The notes beneath the pieces are model-generated. The model saw only the letters and a program-made list of their open reading frames with translations, was not told where the DNA came from and did no database searches. This document shows, piece after piece, positions 20,957-33,088 of a DNA stretch of 41,878 nucleotides. Source of the stretch: Priapulus caudatus (lineage: Eukaryota > Priapulida > Priapulimorpha > Priapulimorphida > Priapulidae); NCBI RefSeq assembly GCF_000485595.1, contig NW_014578222.1, positions 51,376 to 93,253 of the forward strand. Direction: 5' to 3'. How positions within the stretch are numbered: the first letter of the stretch is position 1; the number at the start of each line of letters is the position of its first letter. The position numbers and the translations under genes were made by a program.

Positions 20957-21895
20957 TACACCCCACGACACCACAACACTCACACACACACAACACACAC
21001 ACACACCGCGCGCACACCACACACACATGCACGTAGCGCAAAGGCACATCACAGGCACAGCACACACACAACATACATCACACACAAACGGGCGCCAACA
21101 ACACGCGGCGCAACACACAATATATATAACATATATACATACACAATACACATCACAAGCACACACACACTCACACTCAACACACACACACACACACACA
21201 CACACAACACACACACACACAAACGTACGCACACAATCACACGCACACACGCCGTCACACAGCCCACAGCACACACAATAATATATACACACGCGCTCAC
21301 ACACGCACACGTCTTTAGAAGACACGCGCCACGCACACACAGCCACGCACACGCAGACACGACGCGCGCACACACGCACGCACACACACAACACACACAC
21401 CATCACACACACACATCTGGACACACACACACACACACTACACACGTGCGCGCACACATACACACGCACACATCACCGACATCACTAGAACGCGTCCGCA
21501 CACCTCCTCACATCATATATAGACACGCGCGCACACACCACCCGCACACTCTTAGAAGACCACGCGCACCGGTGCACACCACCGCGCCAGACGCGCGCAC
21601 ACAGCAGACACCACGCGCGAGCACACACGCCAACGCCTTCGAAGACACGTGCACCACACAACCAAGACGCACGATACACAGAACACCGAACGCGCGAGCA
21701 CACCACGCAAACGCCTTCGGAAGACACGCGCGCGCACACACACCACGCACCAATACGCATGTACACCATACATAACACCACACACACCACACACAAACAC
21801 AACTACACACACACACACACAACACACACACACACACACTCACACACACACAACACACACACACACACACCACACACACACATACAAATCAAATA
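19528..21895. repeat. CA-rich higher-order array, copy A
   Basis: About 2.4 kb of CA/GCAC dinucleotide sequence with embedded recurring words such as CCTTCGAAGACAC (about 20262, 21636, 21713), AATACGCATGCACAC and TATA runs (19890-19935). The same landmarks in the same order occur in copy B at 27960-30115. Very long open frames (one of 759 codons) are low-complexity Thr/His or Cys/Val shadows. No gene. Confidence 0.92.
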
Positions 21896-21903
21896 CAAAT
21901 AAG

Positions 21904-22721
21904 TGTAGCAGATTCGCTTTTAGAATCATGCATCGTGTTATAGGTTTACTCTCACGAAGAGATGGCGCTAGCTGTGTTTTTCGTATCAGTCTTATTACAG
22001 TCTTATTGTGTGTTATTATCAGTGACTTCGTAGTGCGCGTACGGTACCGGTACTAGTACTACTACTAGTGTGGTATGTATACTGTACGTCTGTCAGCCTC
22101 GGTGTAGAGATAAACTACGTTACGTTACAAGCGTGTTTGAAAATATGCTGCCGACTGAAGGCATTCTATAGTGTAATTACTTTAGTGTTAGTGTTCTGTA
22201 TGCGTTATTAGCTGTATGCTACTGTAGCTAAATGCTTAGCTCAATATGGTATGTGAGCTTAAGGCCTACACTGATAGTGATCATTATATGTGGCACAGCT
22301 GGCCGTGCGTGAGGCGCTTGTAAACACTCGCGTTACTATAGGCCTACGTTTAAGCTAAAGCTGACACTTGCAGGTTTTTCCTCAACAAATTGCATTCTCC
22401 CGCGACTTCGGCTTCCGCATATTTTGTACACAGGGAGGCCCCACGAAGGTAGACACCCCTCGTTAGACAGTTTATACAGTATAGCGAAGTTGATCTGATA
22501 TCTAAAACGTATTCTTGTCATGTATAGACACTGGGGTTTAAAGATTGCACGATAGTAATTATTTAAGTTCGCGTGTTTGCGGTGGCGTTACGCGTCGCTT
22601 ATTTCGTTTACGCGTCGAAATCGTGGCGACGATAACTCGAGTCTGACTCTGTGAGCGAACGTGCTGCTGTCACGGTGTGGCGGCAGATATCGCCTAAGTG
22701 AGCGAGAAGAAACCCGTTACA
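21904..22721 (+). mobile_element. LTR of an unnamed retroelement, copy A
   Basis: It begins TGTAGCAGATTCGC and ends AACCCGTTACA, then TGGGCCGTATACC as a possible primer-binding site. It matches 31007-32010 through many small indels but lacks two inserts, near the GCGCTAG start and in the TCTTATTGCAG repeats. Here it stands alone next to the gag start. Confidence 0.65.
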
Positions 22722-22763
22722 CTGGGCCGTATACCAGGATCGCCGGCCGTGAGCAGGCGAGCA

Positions 22764-22940
22764 ATGGAAGCGGAGGAGAAAAGAAGATATCAGAGTGTTA
22801 GAGATGGTGACGACGAAACGAAAACGAAGGGCAGGCCGTCGTGAGCTCTGGCCGAAGTTTCAGAGGGACTATATTAGAGAGGGAAGACGAGGAGCGAAAA
22901 ATCGAAAATGGCAGGCCGTCGTGAGCTGCGGGCGACGTTT
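22764..22940 (+). pseudogene. Start of a gag-like charged coding region, copy A
   Basis: ATG at 22764 begins a charged frame (MEAEEKRRY...), with two related blocks of the type EERxRKLAAGREL. Indels break the frame repeatedly compared with copy B. The frame would run on into the 24-bp satellite. Taking this as gag rests on its place after LTR and primer site; no capsid or zinc-knuckle motif is present. Confidence 0.4.
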
Positions 22941-25594
22941 GAGACAGTAGCACGTTGGTGAGACTGAGACAGTAGCCACGTGGTGAGACTGAGACAGTAG
23001 CACGCTGTTGAGACTGAGACAGTTAACACGTGGTGAGCCTGAGACAGTAAACGTGGCGAGACTGAGACAGTAACACGCTGAGTAAGACTGAGACAGTAAC
23101 ACGGGTAGACTAGACAGTAAACGTGGTAAGACTGAGACAGTAACACGTGGTAATACTGAGACAGTAACACGTGCGAGACTGAGACAGTAACACGTAGTAA
23201 GACTAAGACAGTAACACGTGGTGAGACTGAACAGTAAACACGTGGTGAGACTGATAGCAGTAACACGTGGTGAGACTGAGACCAGTAACACTGGCGAGAC
23301 TGAGGACAGTAACACGTGCGTGAGACTAAGACAAGTAGCACGTGGTGAGACTGAGACAGTAACACGTTGGTGAGACTGGAGACAGTAACACGTCTTGGAG
23401 ATCTGAGTCAGTAACACGTGGCGAGACTGAGACGTAACAGTGGTAAGACTAGGCAGTAACACGTTGGTTTAAGGGCTAAGACAGTACACGTGGCGAAACT
23501 GAGACAGTAACACGTGGTGAGACTGAGACAGTAACTACGTGGTGAGACTGAGATCCCGTTAGAGCACGTTGTGAGACTGAGATCAGTAAGCACGTGGTGA
23601 GACTGAGACAGTAACACGTGGTGAGACTGAGACAAGTAACACGTGGTAAGGGCTGAAACAGTAACACGTGGCGAGATTGAGACAGTAACACGGGGTGAGA
23701 CTGAGAAGTAGCACGTGTGTGAAGGAACTGAGCAGTAACACGGGTTAGACCGTTGGTGACATAGACAGTAAACGTGGTGAGATTGAGACAGTAACACGTG
23801 GTGAGACTGAGACCAGTAGGAACACGTCGGTAAGAACTGAGACAGTAACCACGTGGTGAGACATGAAAGACAGTTAAGCAACGGAGACGTGGAGATGGAG
23901 ACAGTAACACGTGGCTGAGACTGAGACAGTAACACGTGGCTGAGACTGAGACAAGTTAACACGTGTGAAGACTGAAGACAGTAACACGTGGCTGAGACCT
24001 GAGACAGTAACACGTGGTAAGACTGAGACAGTAACACGTGGACGCAGTAACACGTGGAGACGAGACAGTAGCACGTGGTGAGACTGAGACGTAGCACGTG
24101 GTGAGACTGAGACAGTAACACGTGGTGAGACGAGACAGTAGGCACGTGGTGAGACTGAGAAAGCTAACACGCTTGGTAAGACTGAGACAGTAACCACGTG
24201 GTGAGACTTGAGACAGTAACTACGTGTGAGCCGAGACCATAGCAACGTGGTGAGACTGAGAAGTAACCACGTGGGAGATTAAGACAGTAGCACGTGGTTG
24301 AGATAAGACAGTAACACGTGGTGAGACTCTGAGACAGTAACACGTGTAGACTGAGACAGTAACACGTTGGTGAGACTGAGACAGTACAACGTGGTGAACT
24401 GGGACAGTAACACGTGTGAACGGACTGAGACAGTTAAACTACGTGGTAAGACTGAGACAGTAACACGGTGGTGGACCGAGAACATAAGTCACGGTGGTGA
24501 GACTGAGACAGCTAACACGTGGTGAGACTGAGACAGAACAGTGGTGAGACGAGACAGTAGCAACGTGGTGAGACGAGAACATAGCACGGGTGTGGACGAG
24601 AAACAGTACACGTGGTGAAGACTGCAGACAGTAACACGTGGTGAGACTGAGACAGTAGCAGCGTGGTGAGCCGAGACATAGCACGTGTGAAACTGAGACA
24701 GTAACACGTGGTAAGACTGAGACAATAACACGTGGTGAGACTGAGACAGTAAACATCGTTGGTGAGACGCGAGAAACATGAGCACGTGGTGAGACGAGAC
24801 AGTAACACGTTGGTGAGACTGAACAGTAAACACGTGGTTGGACTGAGACAGTCAGCACGGGTGGAGACGAGAAATACATGTAGCTAACAGTAACGTGGTG
24901 ATGGACAGTACAGGGTAGACTAACAGTAACACGTGTGAGACCTGAGACAAGTAGCACGTGGTGAGACGCGAGAACATAGGCACGTGGGTGAGACTTGAGA
25001 CAGCTAACACGTGGTGAGACTAAGAACAGTACACGTGGTGAAACTGAGAGCAGTAACACGTGGTGAGTCGAGAACATAGCACGTGGTGAGACTGAGACAG
25101 TAACACGTGTCGAGCTGAGACAGTAACAGCTGGTGGAGACTGAGACAGTAACACGTGCGTGAGACCTGAGACAGTAACCGTGGTGAGACTGAGACAGTGC
25201 ACGTGGTGAGGACCGAGAACATAGTGCACCGGGTGAGACTTGAGACAGTAACACGTTCGGTGAGACTGAGATCAGTAACATCGTGGTGATACTGAGACAG
25301 TAACACGTGTGAGATCGAAACATAGCACGCTGGTGAGACTGAGACAGTAACACGTGGTGAGACTGGACTCCAGTAACAACGTTTGGTGAGACTGGAGACA
25401 GTAGCACGTGGGTGAGACCGAAACATAAGCACGTTGGTTGAGACTGAGCAGTAACACGTGGTGAGACTGAGACAGATAACACGTGTGAGGACTGAGACAG
25501 TAACACGTGGTGAGACGGAACATTAGCACGTGGTGGCGGACTTGAGACAGTAACACGTGTGAGACTGAGACAGTAACAAGTGGTGAGACGAGAA
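22941..25594. repeat. 24-bp satellite array, copy A (about 110 units)
   Basis: The unit is GTGAGACTGAGACAGTAA followed by CACGTG. About 2.65 kb of tandem units carry one- or two-base indels in nearly every copy, which looks like raw long-read error more than divergence. Each complete unit contains the E-box CACGTG. One plus frame (ETVTRGET) and all three minus frames of the consensus lack stops, so the many open frames here are not evidence of genes. The array ends at an N gap. Confidence 0.95.
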
Positions 25595-25619
25595 NNNNNN
25601 NNNNNNNNNNNNNNNNNNN
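25595..25619. other. Assembly gap (25 N)
   Basis: Twenty-five N bases at the junction between the satellite array and the ankyrin N-terminal exon, so the join is not directly supported. Confidence 0.99.
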
Positions 25620-25975
25620 GTCTTTGCGATTTCACGTTCCGCGTGATCTTATTGTTTAGCGTCCTAACGGTAATAACGTTGTGACCGTATCAGTATGACA
25701 CGCTATTGGCAGCAAACATCAACAGCCGTCTTAGCCATTCACGTCGCGTGATGCTATTATGTAGCGGCCGCACCTAATAACGCGTGACCTCATCCGTATG
25801 ACCGTAGCATGCTGGCTAGTAATCTGCACCTGTTTGATGCTAGTCTCTATCACTGTTTTGGAACGGTAGTTCTATGTCACATTGTGGAGCCCGCTGCTAA
25901 TCTGTTCTGTTCTCGTCGTGGTCTCTCCGTTGTATCCTAACTGTCTTGTAGATTGTATGTTCTCTATTGAATAGT
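25620..25975 (-). pseudogene. Ankyrin N-terminal exon, copy A (indel-ridden)
   Basis: The minus strand repeats the exon seen cleanly at 32335-32635, but with many single-base indels. Unlike copy B it continues past VTTLL through a recognisable REDANIDHADVNGK stretch up to the N gap. That ends where the main cGAS-like exon begins (GCG TTG ATG), so the two could be neighbouring exons of one gene, about 6 kb apart across the satellite, LTR and CA array. Damage may be sequencing error. Confidence 0.6.
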
Positions 25976-27290
25976 TAATATACTGTGCTTTGATTCTATC
26001 CGGCTTTTCGAATACTTGAAATCTTAGAGAAAGAAAACATTTAACCTCGTAATATAGAAGAAGTTTAAAATTTGTTTTCTCTTACACGTGCACGCCCAGA
26101 TGCGGCTGGTTTGATTACGGAATGCAACGTGTGGAACACATTAACACTAGTTCATGACCATACCGTTTGAACAAGTCTAAACTAAACTATGATAATTATC
26201 GTGTATTTAAAATAAGAGTTTAATTTCATAGATTTAAAAACGAAGAGATTTAATAGATGTGAATATTTCAATTGTGAAAAATATGTTGTACATTTTTTTT
26301 ATATTGACAATGAAATGCCGTCAGAACGATTGGCAAAGGACATGAATTTAAATAAGACAAACTTACTGTTTTCTCTATCGTCGTTCAGGCGCGTGTAGTG
26401 GTAAGCTGCGTACCCTGGACGATGACACCTGAGAAAACAATACACCTATACAGTCTAATCTGAAAGATAACTAATATATATAATTAAGTAATTTGCTGTG
26501 AGATGTTACGAAATCAGGGAATTTGAGTATCAGAATTCCCGAAATCCAAGTTTTTTCAACTTTTGGGTGTGTATAGAGCAACGGAAGTTATAAGCTGCGA
26601 AGTATACAAATGTTAGTGCACTTCTGCTAACATATATATATTATAATACCTATAATTATATAATATATTATAATAATATATATATAACTATATAATTTCA
26701 GAATCTTAAATAAATACAGGTTACAGACCATATTAATTTAGAAAAATTTTAAATAAGTAAACATAAATTTTATAGAAAAAATTTAGATTGCATGCCCATA
26801 ATATTGTTAAATACAATCTTCTACGATTGGCGCTTCTATGCGTCACTGCGATCGTCTGCTGATCGTCTGCTGCCGGTTTAGACTGTCTAAAAATATTTTA
26901 CAAAATCACACATTCTCAGCTAGGCTACTTCTATTACTATCGATGCATAAAAGCATCATTTATTTCTATTCTTCACATTCGCATTCGTATGACTAATTAT
27001 ACGATGAGTAGATATTTCTTTGTCGATTTTCGCCAACAATAATAACAGCCCTATACATTTATGAGTAAACAGTTAGCAAGCGTGTTAGATTCGTCACGGG
27101 GTCTGCATAAAACAAACACTCGCGCCATTTTAATAATAAAATATTTAGCAAATAAACAACAAAGTTTGTATTTAGTAACGAAACTTCAATGGTGAGTTTT
27201 ACTCTCTATCGTTAAAAATCCATTTAAACGTCTCCGGTCAGACCAATCATACCGCAAAGCAAGCCTTGTGCACAGAGAGACAATAGATTT
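25976..27290. other. Upstream region of copy A plus unique spacer
   Basis: 25976 to about 26550 matches 32640-33225 with indels, including a counterpart of the 5' UTR exon (about 26372-26433). From 26550 the sequence is unique and AT-rich with a TATA/ATAT run (26627-26700). No gene recognised. Confidence 0.55.
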
Positions 27291-28113
27291 ATGACTATAA
27301 ACACGCACGCACGACACACACAACACCGCACACACAAACACACACACGACACCGCCGCGCGACACACACAAGCGCGTGCACAAACTCACGCTCACACATA
27401 CGCACACTACACGCACAAAACACTCGCGCACACGACCGCACACACACACCACAAACACGCAATACGCAACACACAAAACACTGCGCACAATATACGCCGC
27501 ACATCACGCGCACGCACACACACACCGCACGGCAACGCAAGCACAATTCACACACACACACACGCACACCCCACATACAATACACCATAACAGTACAATT
27601 GCACACACAACACACACACACCACACACACCACAAAACACACACACACACACACCAAAAATAATGACGAACACCCATTACAAACCCACACAGCGCACACA
27701 GACACAACACATATATGACACGCACAGACCTTAGAAGACACGCGCACACGACACACTGACGACGACACACAGACACTACGCGCTAGCCACACACGCACAT
27801 GCCTTCGAAAGACACGCGCGACACACACACACACAAATACCATCCACACAATACACCACACACGCAAAACAGCCCACACACACAAACACAACCAACACAC
27901 CACACACAGCAACAACACGCCGACACACAGGCAACAACACACACACAACACCACACACACACCACACACACACACAACAACATACATGTCGCCACAAAAC
28001 GAGGCGCACACACACACGCGCGCGCGCACACACACAACACACACCACACACGACGAACACACACTATATTTATATATATATATAATACACTACACACACA
28101 GGCACACACCACC

Positions 28114-28145
<32 letters not shown>

Positions 28146-29049
28146 ACCACTAACACAACACACACACACACACTATACACGTTGCACAACATACACACGC
28201 ACACACACGCCGCACACCCACAACACACAATATATATATATTATATATATAATATATAATATATATATATACTATAAATACACACACAGGCCACACATCA
28301 CACACACACACCACACAACACACCACACAACCCACACACCAACAGCACACACACAACATTGTACGCACCCATACAACGCACATACATTTTCGGCGCCACA
28401 CAGGACAACACACAGCATATACACACGCACACGCCTTAAATACATTGCGCAGCGCACACAACGAGACGCAGCGCACCACACTAGACCACGCACGCGACGC
28501 AACACACGTCTATGAAGACACGCGCACGCACACACAGACGCACGCACACACAGAAACACGCCGCTGCCACACACGCTACAGCGACTCTTCGAAGACACGA
28601 CGCGCAACACAACACAGCCAAATACGCATGCACAAATACACACACACACACACACACAACACGACACACACACACACACACACAAACACACGCACAAACA
28701 CCGCACACACACACACATCAACACACACACACAACACACACACACACACACACAAACACACACCCACAACGAAATACACACATCACACACACTACAATGA
28801 TACAAAAAGCGATAGCAACACACAAGACACACACACCAGCGTCGCGCCAAATAGCATACACCACAGACGCACACACACACCACACACACACCACACACAC
28901 ACACACACACGACACACAACACACCACACAACACACACACAACACAAACAACATCACACACACACACACACACAAATACGCTATGGCACACACATACGCA
29001 CAGACAACAGCCACAAATACGCATGCCACACACACACACACACACAACA

Positions 29050-29093
<44 letters not shown>

Positions 29094-29465
29094 CACGCAC
29101 ACCAAATACGCATGCCACATCAGACACAACACAACACACGACAAAAGACGCATGCCAACAAGACGCACCCACACAAGATGACACAAACGCACGCACGCAC
29201 ACACACACAACAGGCACAAACAAACACACACACACACACACACACAACAACACACACACACACCACACACACTCCACACACACAACACGATCACACACTA
29301 CGCACACACACACACATGCACGTACGCAAAGGCACACAGCAGGACACACACACACAACATACAATACACACAAAACGGAGCGCCAACAACACGCGGCGCA
29401 CACACAATATTATATAACTATATACATACAATACACACAACACACGCACACATCACACTTCACAA

Positions 29466-29502
<37 letters not shown>

Positions 29503-30115
29503 CAACGTACGCACCACCATACACACGCAAACGCGTTCACACAGACACCACAATAATATATACACACGCGTCCACACACGCACACAGTATTAGAAGACAC
29601 GCGCCACGCAACACAGACGCACGCACACGCAGGACACACTGCGCGCACACACGCAACGCACACACACATCACACAGCACACACACACACACAACACAAAC
29701 ATCACACACACGTGCGGCCACATTAACCGCAACAGCACGCGCACACAGACAACACATCATATATAGACACGCGCGCACACACACGCAAAACTCTTGAAGG
29801 ATCACGCGCACGCACACACAGACGCGCGCACACACAGACACACGCGCGAGCACACACGCCAAACGCCTTCGAAGACACCGTGCAGCACACACAGAGCCAC
29901 GATACACAGAACAACGCGCGAGGCACCACGCAAACGCCTTCGGAGACACGCGCGCGCCACACACACGCACAATACGCATGTACACACATACTTACACACC
30001 ACACACACCACAACATTACACAACATCACCACACACACAAACACACCACACACAACACACCAACAACAACACACACACACACACACAACACACACATTAC
30101 AAATACAAATACAAA
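27291..30115. repeat. CA-rich higher-order array, copy B
   Basis: Same structure as copy A, with an extra 0.67 kb at the left. Shared landmarks: the ACATGT-CGCCACAAAACGAG block (27986 and 19643), the TATATA run (28230 and 19890), and CCTTA-AATACATTGCGCA (28432 and 20100). Not coding. Confidence 0.92.
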
Positions 30116-30119
30116 TAAG

Positions 30120-30643
30120 TGTTAGCAGATTCGCTTTTTAGAATCATGGATGTGTTATAGTTTTACTCTCACGAGAGATGGCGCTAGCTGTTGTTTTTCT
30201 TGCTTATAGCAGTTTATTACAGTCTTATTGTAGTGTTATTATCAGTGACTTCGTAGTGCGCGTACGTTACGTACTGTACATACTACTAGTGTCGGTATGT
30301 ATACTGTACTCTGTAGCCTCGGTGTAGAGATAATACGTTACGGTTTACAGAGCGTGTTTGAATATGCTCGACTGAGGCATTCATATGTGTATTACTTTAG
30401 TGTTAGTGTTGCTGTATGGTTATTAGCTGTATGCTAGCTGTAGTAAATGCTGTAGCCATATCGTGTATGTGAGCTGTAGGCCTACACTGATAGTTGATTC
30501 TTATATGTAGGCACTAGCTGTGCGCGTTGCGGTTGAGGTGCGTTGTAAACATCGCGTTACTATAGCCTACGGTTTAAGCTAAAGCTGACCCTTGCAGGTT
30601 TTTCCTCAACAATTTGCATTCTCCCCGACCTCGAGTTCCGGAA
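30120..30643 (+). repeat. Truncated LTR, copy B left
   Basis: It begins TGTTAGCAGATTCGC and follows the LTR at 31007 with small indels up to GAGTTCCG, then diverges. It lacks the 3' part of the complete LTR. Confidence 0.6.
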
Positions 30644-31006
30644 TATATCTCATAGCACGTGGTGAAGACTACGGCGGAGCGTTGGCAAGCGAGTTCCCGG
30701 GGGCCAGGGAGCCTACAGAATCGCCGTCGACGCCGAACGTTCTACCCACCCGTGGACGCGTGTGAGGAACTTCGCATATTGCCGGGACCCACTAAGCGCC
30801 CCGTGCCGCGATTAGTTTATTTTGTAGTTGATGCATTCTTTTGTGATGTTTACCGCTGGGCGGTTGCCTCTTGTTCTTAGCGGAGTGTGTGTTTACAATG
30901 TTCGGCTGCTCCCAGTGGTTAGTATACCATGTGTAATCTGCTATGTTTAATTTTTATTTGGTAGTATAAATTGAGCAGGGGCTTTTCAATTTTAAGTTGG
31001 GAGGAG
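30644..31006 (+). mobile_element. Retroelement internal remnant ending in a polypurine tract
   Basis: A short unrecognised frame at 30659-30880 (Arg-rich, then FYPPVDACEELRILPGPT) is followed by AT-rich sequence and GTTGGGAGGAG, which directly abuts the TG of the next LTR. That fits the 3' end of a retroelement's internal region. This 360-bp piece is absent from copy A. Confidence 0.5.
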
Positions 31007-32010
31007 TGTAGCAGATTCGCTTTTAGAATCGTGCATCGTGTTATAGTTTTATCTCACGAGAAATGGCGCTAGTGAGTGGTCGCCACCGCGATGACAGTTC
31101 GAAGAAGTAAAAACAAGAGAGAAAAGGGCGCGAAAAGGAAAAAGTCACGCCGGAGAAAACTGCGAGGCAGCTGTGTTTTGTCTTATTGCAGTCTTATTAC
31201 AGTCTTATTGTAGTGCTATTATCAGTGCTTCTTAGTCTTATTGCAGTCTTATTGTACTGCTATTATCAGTGCTTCGTACCCTTATTGCAGTCTTGTTATA
31301 GTGCTATAATCAGTGCTTCGTAGTGCGCGTACGGTACTAGTACTACTACTAGTGTGGTACTGGTATGTATAATGTAGGATTTATGTACGGAATGTGTACT
31401 GTACGTCTGTAGCCTCAGTGTAGAGATAAATACGTTACGGTTACAGCGTGTTTGAAATATGTCCGACTGAGGCATTCATATAGTGTTAGTGTTCTGTATG
31501 CGTTATTAGCTGTATGTAGCTGTAGCTGTATGCTGTAGCCAATATGTGTATGTGGCTGTAGGCCTACACTGATAGTGATCATTATATGTGGCACTAGCTG
31601 GCGCGTGCGGTGAGTGCGCTTGTAAACACTCGCGTTACTATAGGCCTACGGTTTAAGCTAAAGCTGACACTTGCAGGTTTTTCCTCAACAATTTGCATTC
31701 TCCCCGCGACTCGAGCTTCCGCATATTTTGTACACCAGGAGGCGCCACCGAAGGTGACACCCCTCGTTAGACAGTTTATACAGTATAGCGAAGTGATCTG
31801 ATATCTAAACGTATTTGTCATGTATAGACACTGGGGTTTAAATTGCACGTAGTAATTATTAGTTCGCGTGTTGCGGTGGCGTTACGCGTCGTTATGGTCT
31901 TACGCGTCGAATCGTGTGCGACGATAACTCGAGTCTGACTCTGAGCGAACGTGCTGCTGTCACGGTGTGCGGGCAGATATCGCCTAGTGAGCGAGAAGAA
32001 ACCCGTTACA
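31007..32010 (+). repeat. LTR of an unnamed retroelement, copy B, complete
   Basis: It runs from TGTAGCAGATTCGC to GAAACCCGTTACA, about 1 kb, with a polypurine tract just before it and TGGGGCCGTATACC, a plausible primer-binding site, two bases after it. It therefore serves as 3' LTR for the remnant on its left and 5' LTR for the gag start on its right. Internal short tandem units (TCTTATTGCAGTCTTATT) lie at 31180-31300. Confidence 0.65.
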
Positions 32011-32052
32011 CTGGGGCCGTATACCAGGATCGCGGCGTGAGCAGGGCGAGCA

Positions 32053-32228
32053 ATGGAAGGAGGAGAAAAGAAGATATAGAGTGTTAGAGATGGTGAACGA
32101 GGAACGAAAACGAAAGTTGGCAGCCGGTCGTGAGCTGCTGGCGAAGTTTCAGAGGACAGTATTAGAGATGGAGGACGAGGAGCGAAATCGAAAATTGGCA
32201 GCCGGTCGTGAGCTGCGGGCGACGTTTT
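32053..32228 (+). pseudogene. Start of a gag-like charged coding region, copy B
   Basis: From 32062 a clean frame reads two related blocks: EERKRKLAAGRELLAKF, then EERNRKLAAGRELRATF, and a TGA at 32228-32230. In copy A one fewer T keeps this frame open into the 24-bp satellite as repeated ETVARGET. A two-base difference near the ATG (32053) puts the start out of frame in this copy. It looks like a predicted coiled coil; the product is unknown. Confidence 0.45.
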
Positions 32229-32339
32229 GAGACAGTAGCACGTGGTGAGACTGAGACAGTAGCACGTGGTGAGACTGAGACAGTAGCACGTGGTGAGACT
32301 GAGACAGTAACACGTGGTGAGACTGAGACAGTAACACGT
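32229..32339. repeat. 24-bp satellite array, copy B (about 5 units)
   Basis: Same unit as 22941-25594 but only about 111 bp long and nearly free of indels. The junction with the ankyrin exon shares CACGT between satellite and exon, a microhomology. Confidence 0.95.
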
Positions 32340-32635
32340 AATAACGTTGTGACCGTATCCGTATGACCGCTATTGGCAGCAAACATCAACGCCGTCTTGC
32401 CATTCACGTCCGCGTGATCTATGTTAGCGCCCGCACCTAATAACGCTGTGACCTCATCCGTATGACCGTTAGCAGATGCTGCTAGTAATCTGCCACCTGT
32501 TTTGGATGCTAGTTCTCTATCACCTGTTTGGGACGGTAGTTCTATGTCACATGTGGAGCCCGCTGCTAATCTGTCTATTCTCGTCGGTGGTCTCTCCGTT
32601 GTCATCCTAACTGTCTTGGATAGATTGTTGTTCAT
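32335..32635 (-). CDS. N-terminal exon of an ankyrin-repeat protein, copy B
   Basis: The frame starts at ATG 32635 (MNNNLSKTVRMTT...) in an exon that begins after TTTTCTCTAG|ATTTC at 32688. It encodes a Thr/Arg-rich leader of about 45 residues, then ankyrin repeats (GRLLAASANGHTDEVTALL, ALMFAANSGHTDTVTTLL) almost identical to those opening the cGAS-like exon at 19525. The frame is cut at VTTLL by the 24-bp satellite, in which it stays open without meaning. It most likely is the first coding exon, or a duplicate of it, of the ankyrin/cGAS-like gene; with no donor site at the break, this copy looks severed. Confidence 0.6.
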
Positions 32636-33025
32636 ATTGATAGTAATATACTGTGCTTTGATTCTATCCGCTTTTCGATACTTGAAATCTAGAGAAAAAA
32701 ACATTTTAACCCTCGTAATTAGAAGAAGTTTTAAATTTGTTTTCTTCTTACACTGCACGCCAGCATGCGGCTGCGTTTGATTACGGAATGCACGTGTGAA
32801 CACATTAACACCTAGTCATGACATACTCGTGACAAATCTAAACTAAAACTATGATAATTATCCGTGTATTTATAAAAGAGTTTAATTTCATAGATACGAA
32901 GATTTAATAGATGTGAATATTTCATGTGGAAAAAATATGCTTGTAACATTTTTTTTATCATGGAAAATCGAAAATGCCGTCAGAACGATTGCAAAGCGGA
33001 CATGATTTAATAAGAGCAAACTTAC

Positions 33026-33088
33026 TGTTTCTCTATCGTGTTTCAGGCGCGTGTAGTGGTAGCTGGCGACCCCTGGCGATGATGACAC
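33026..33088 (-). other. Probable 5' UTR exon of the ankyrin gene, copy B
   Basis: On the minus strand TTTTCTCAG precedes a 63-base segment that ends at a good donor, GAAACA|GTAAGT. Joining it to the next exon (from 32688) in phase with the ankyrin frame brings a stop (TAG), so it would be untranslated, which agrees with the ATG at 32635. A counterpart exists at about 26372-26433. Confidence 0.4.

Noticed and set aside
19496-21802. Very long open frames on both strands (up to 759 codons)
   Set aside because: They translate only CA/GT dinucleotide repeats (Thr-His, Cys-Val); there are too few stops by composition, not because of coding.
22941-25594. CRISPR-like array
   Set aside because: Units are contiguous without variable spacers, and the context is eukaryotic; it is a satellite.
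22869-25635. Long minus-strand frames of PRVTVSVS / TCYCLSL / HVLLSQS repeats
   Set aside because: They are the three stop-free minus frames of the 24-bp satellite. Four of six frames of the unit are open by chance.
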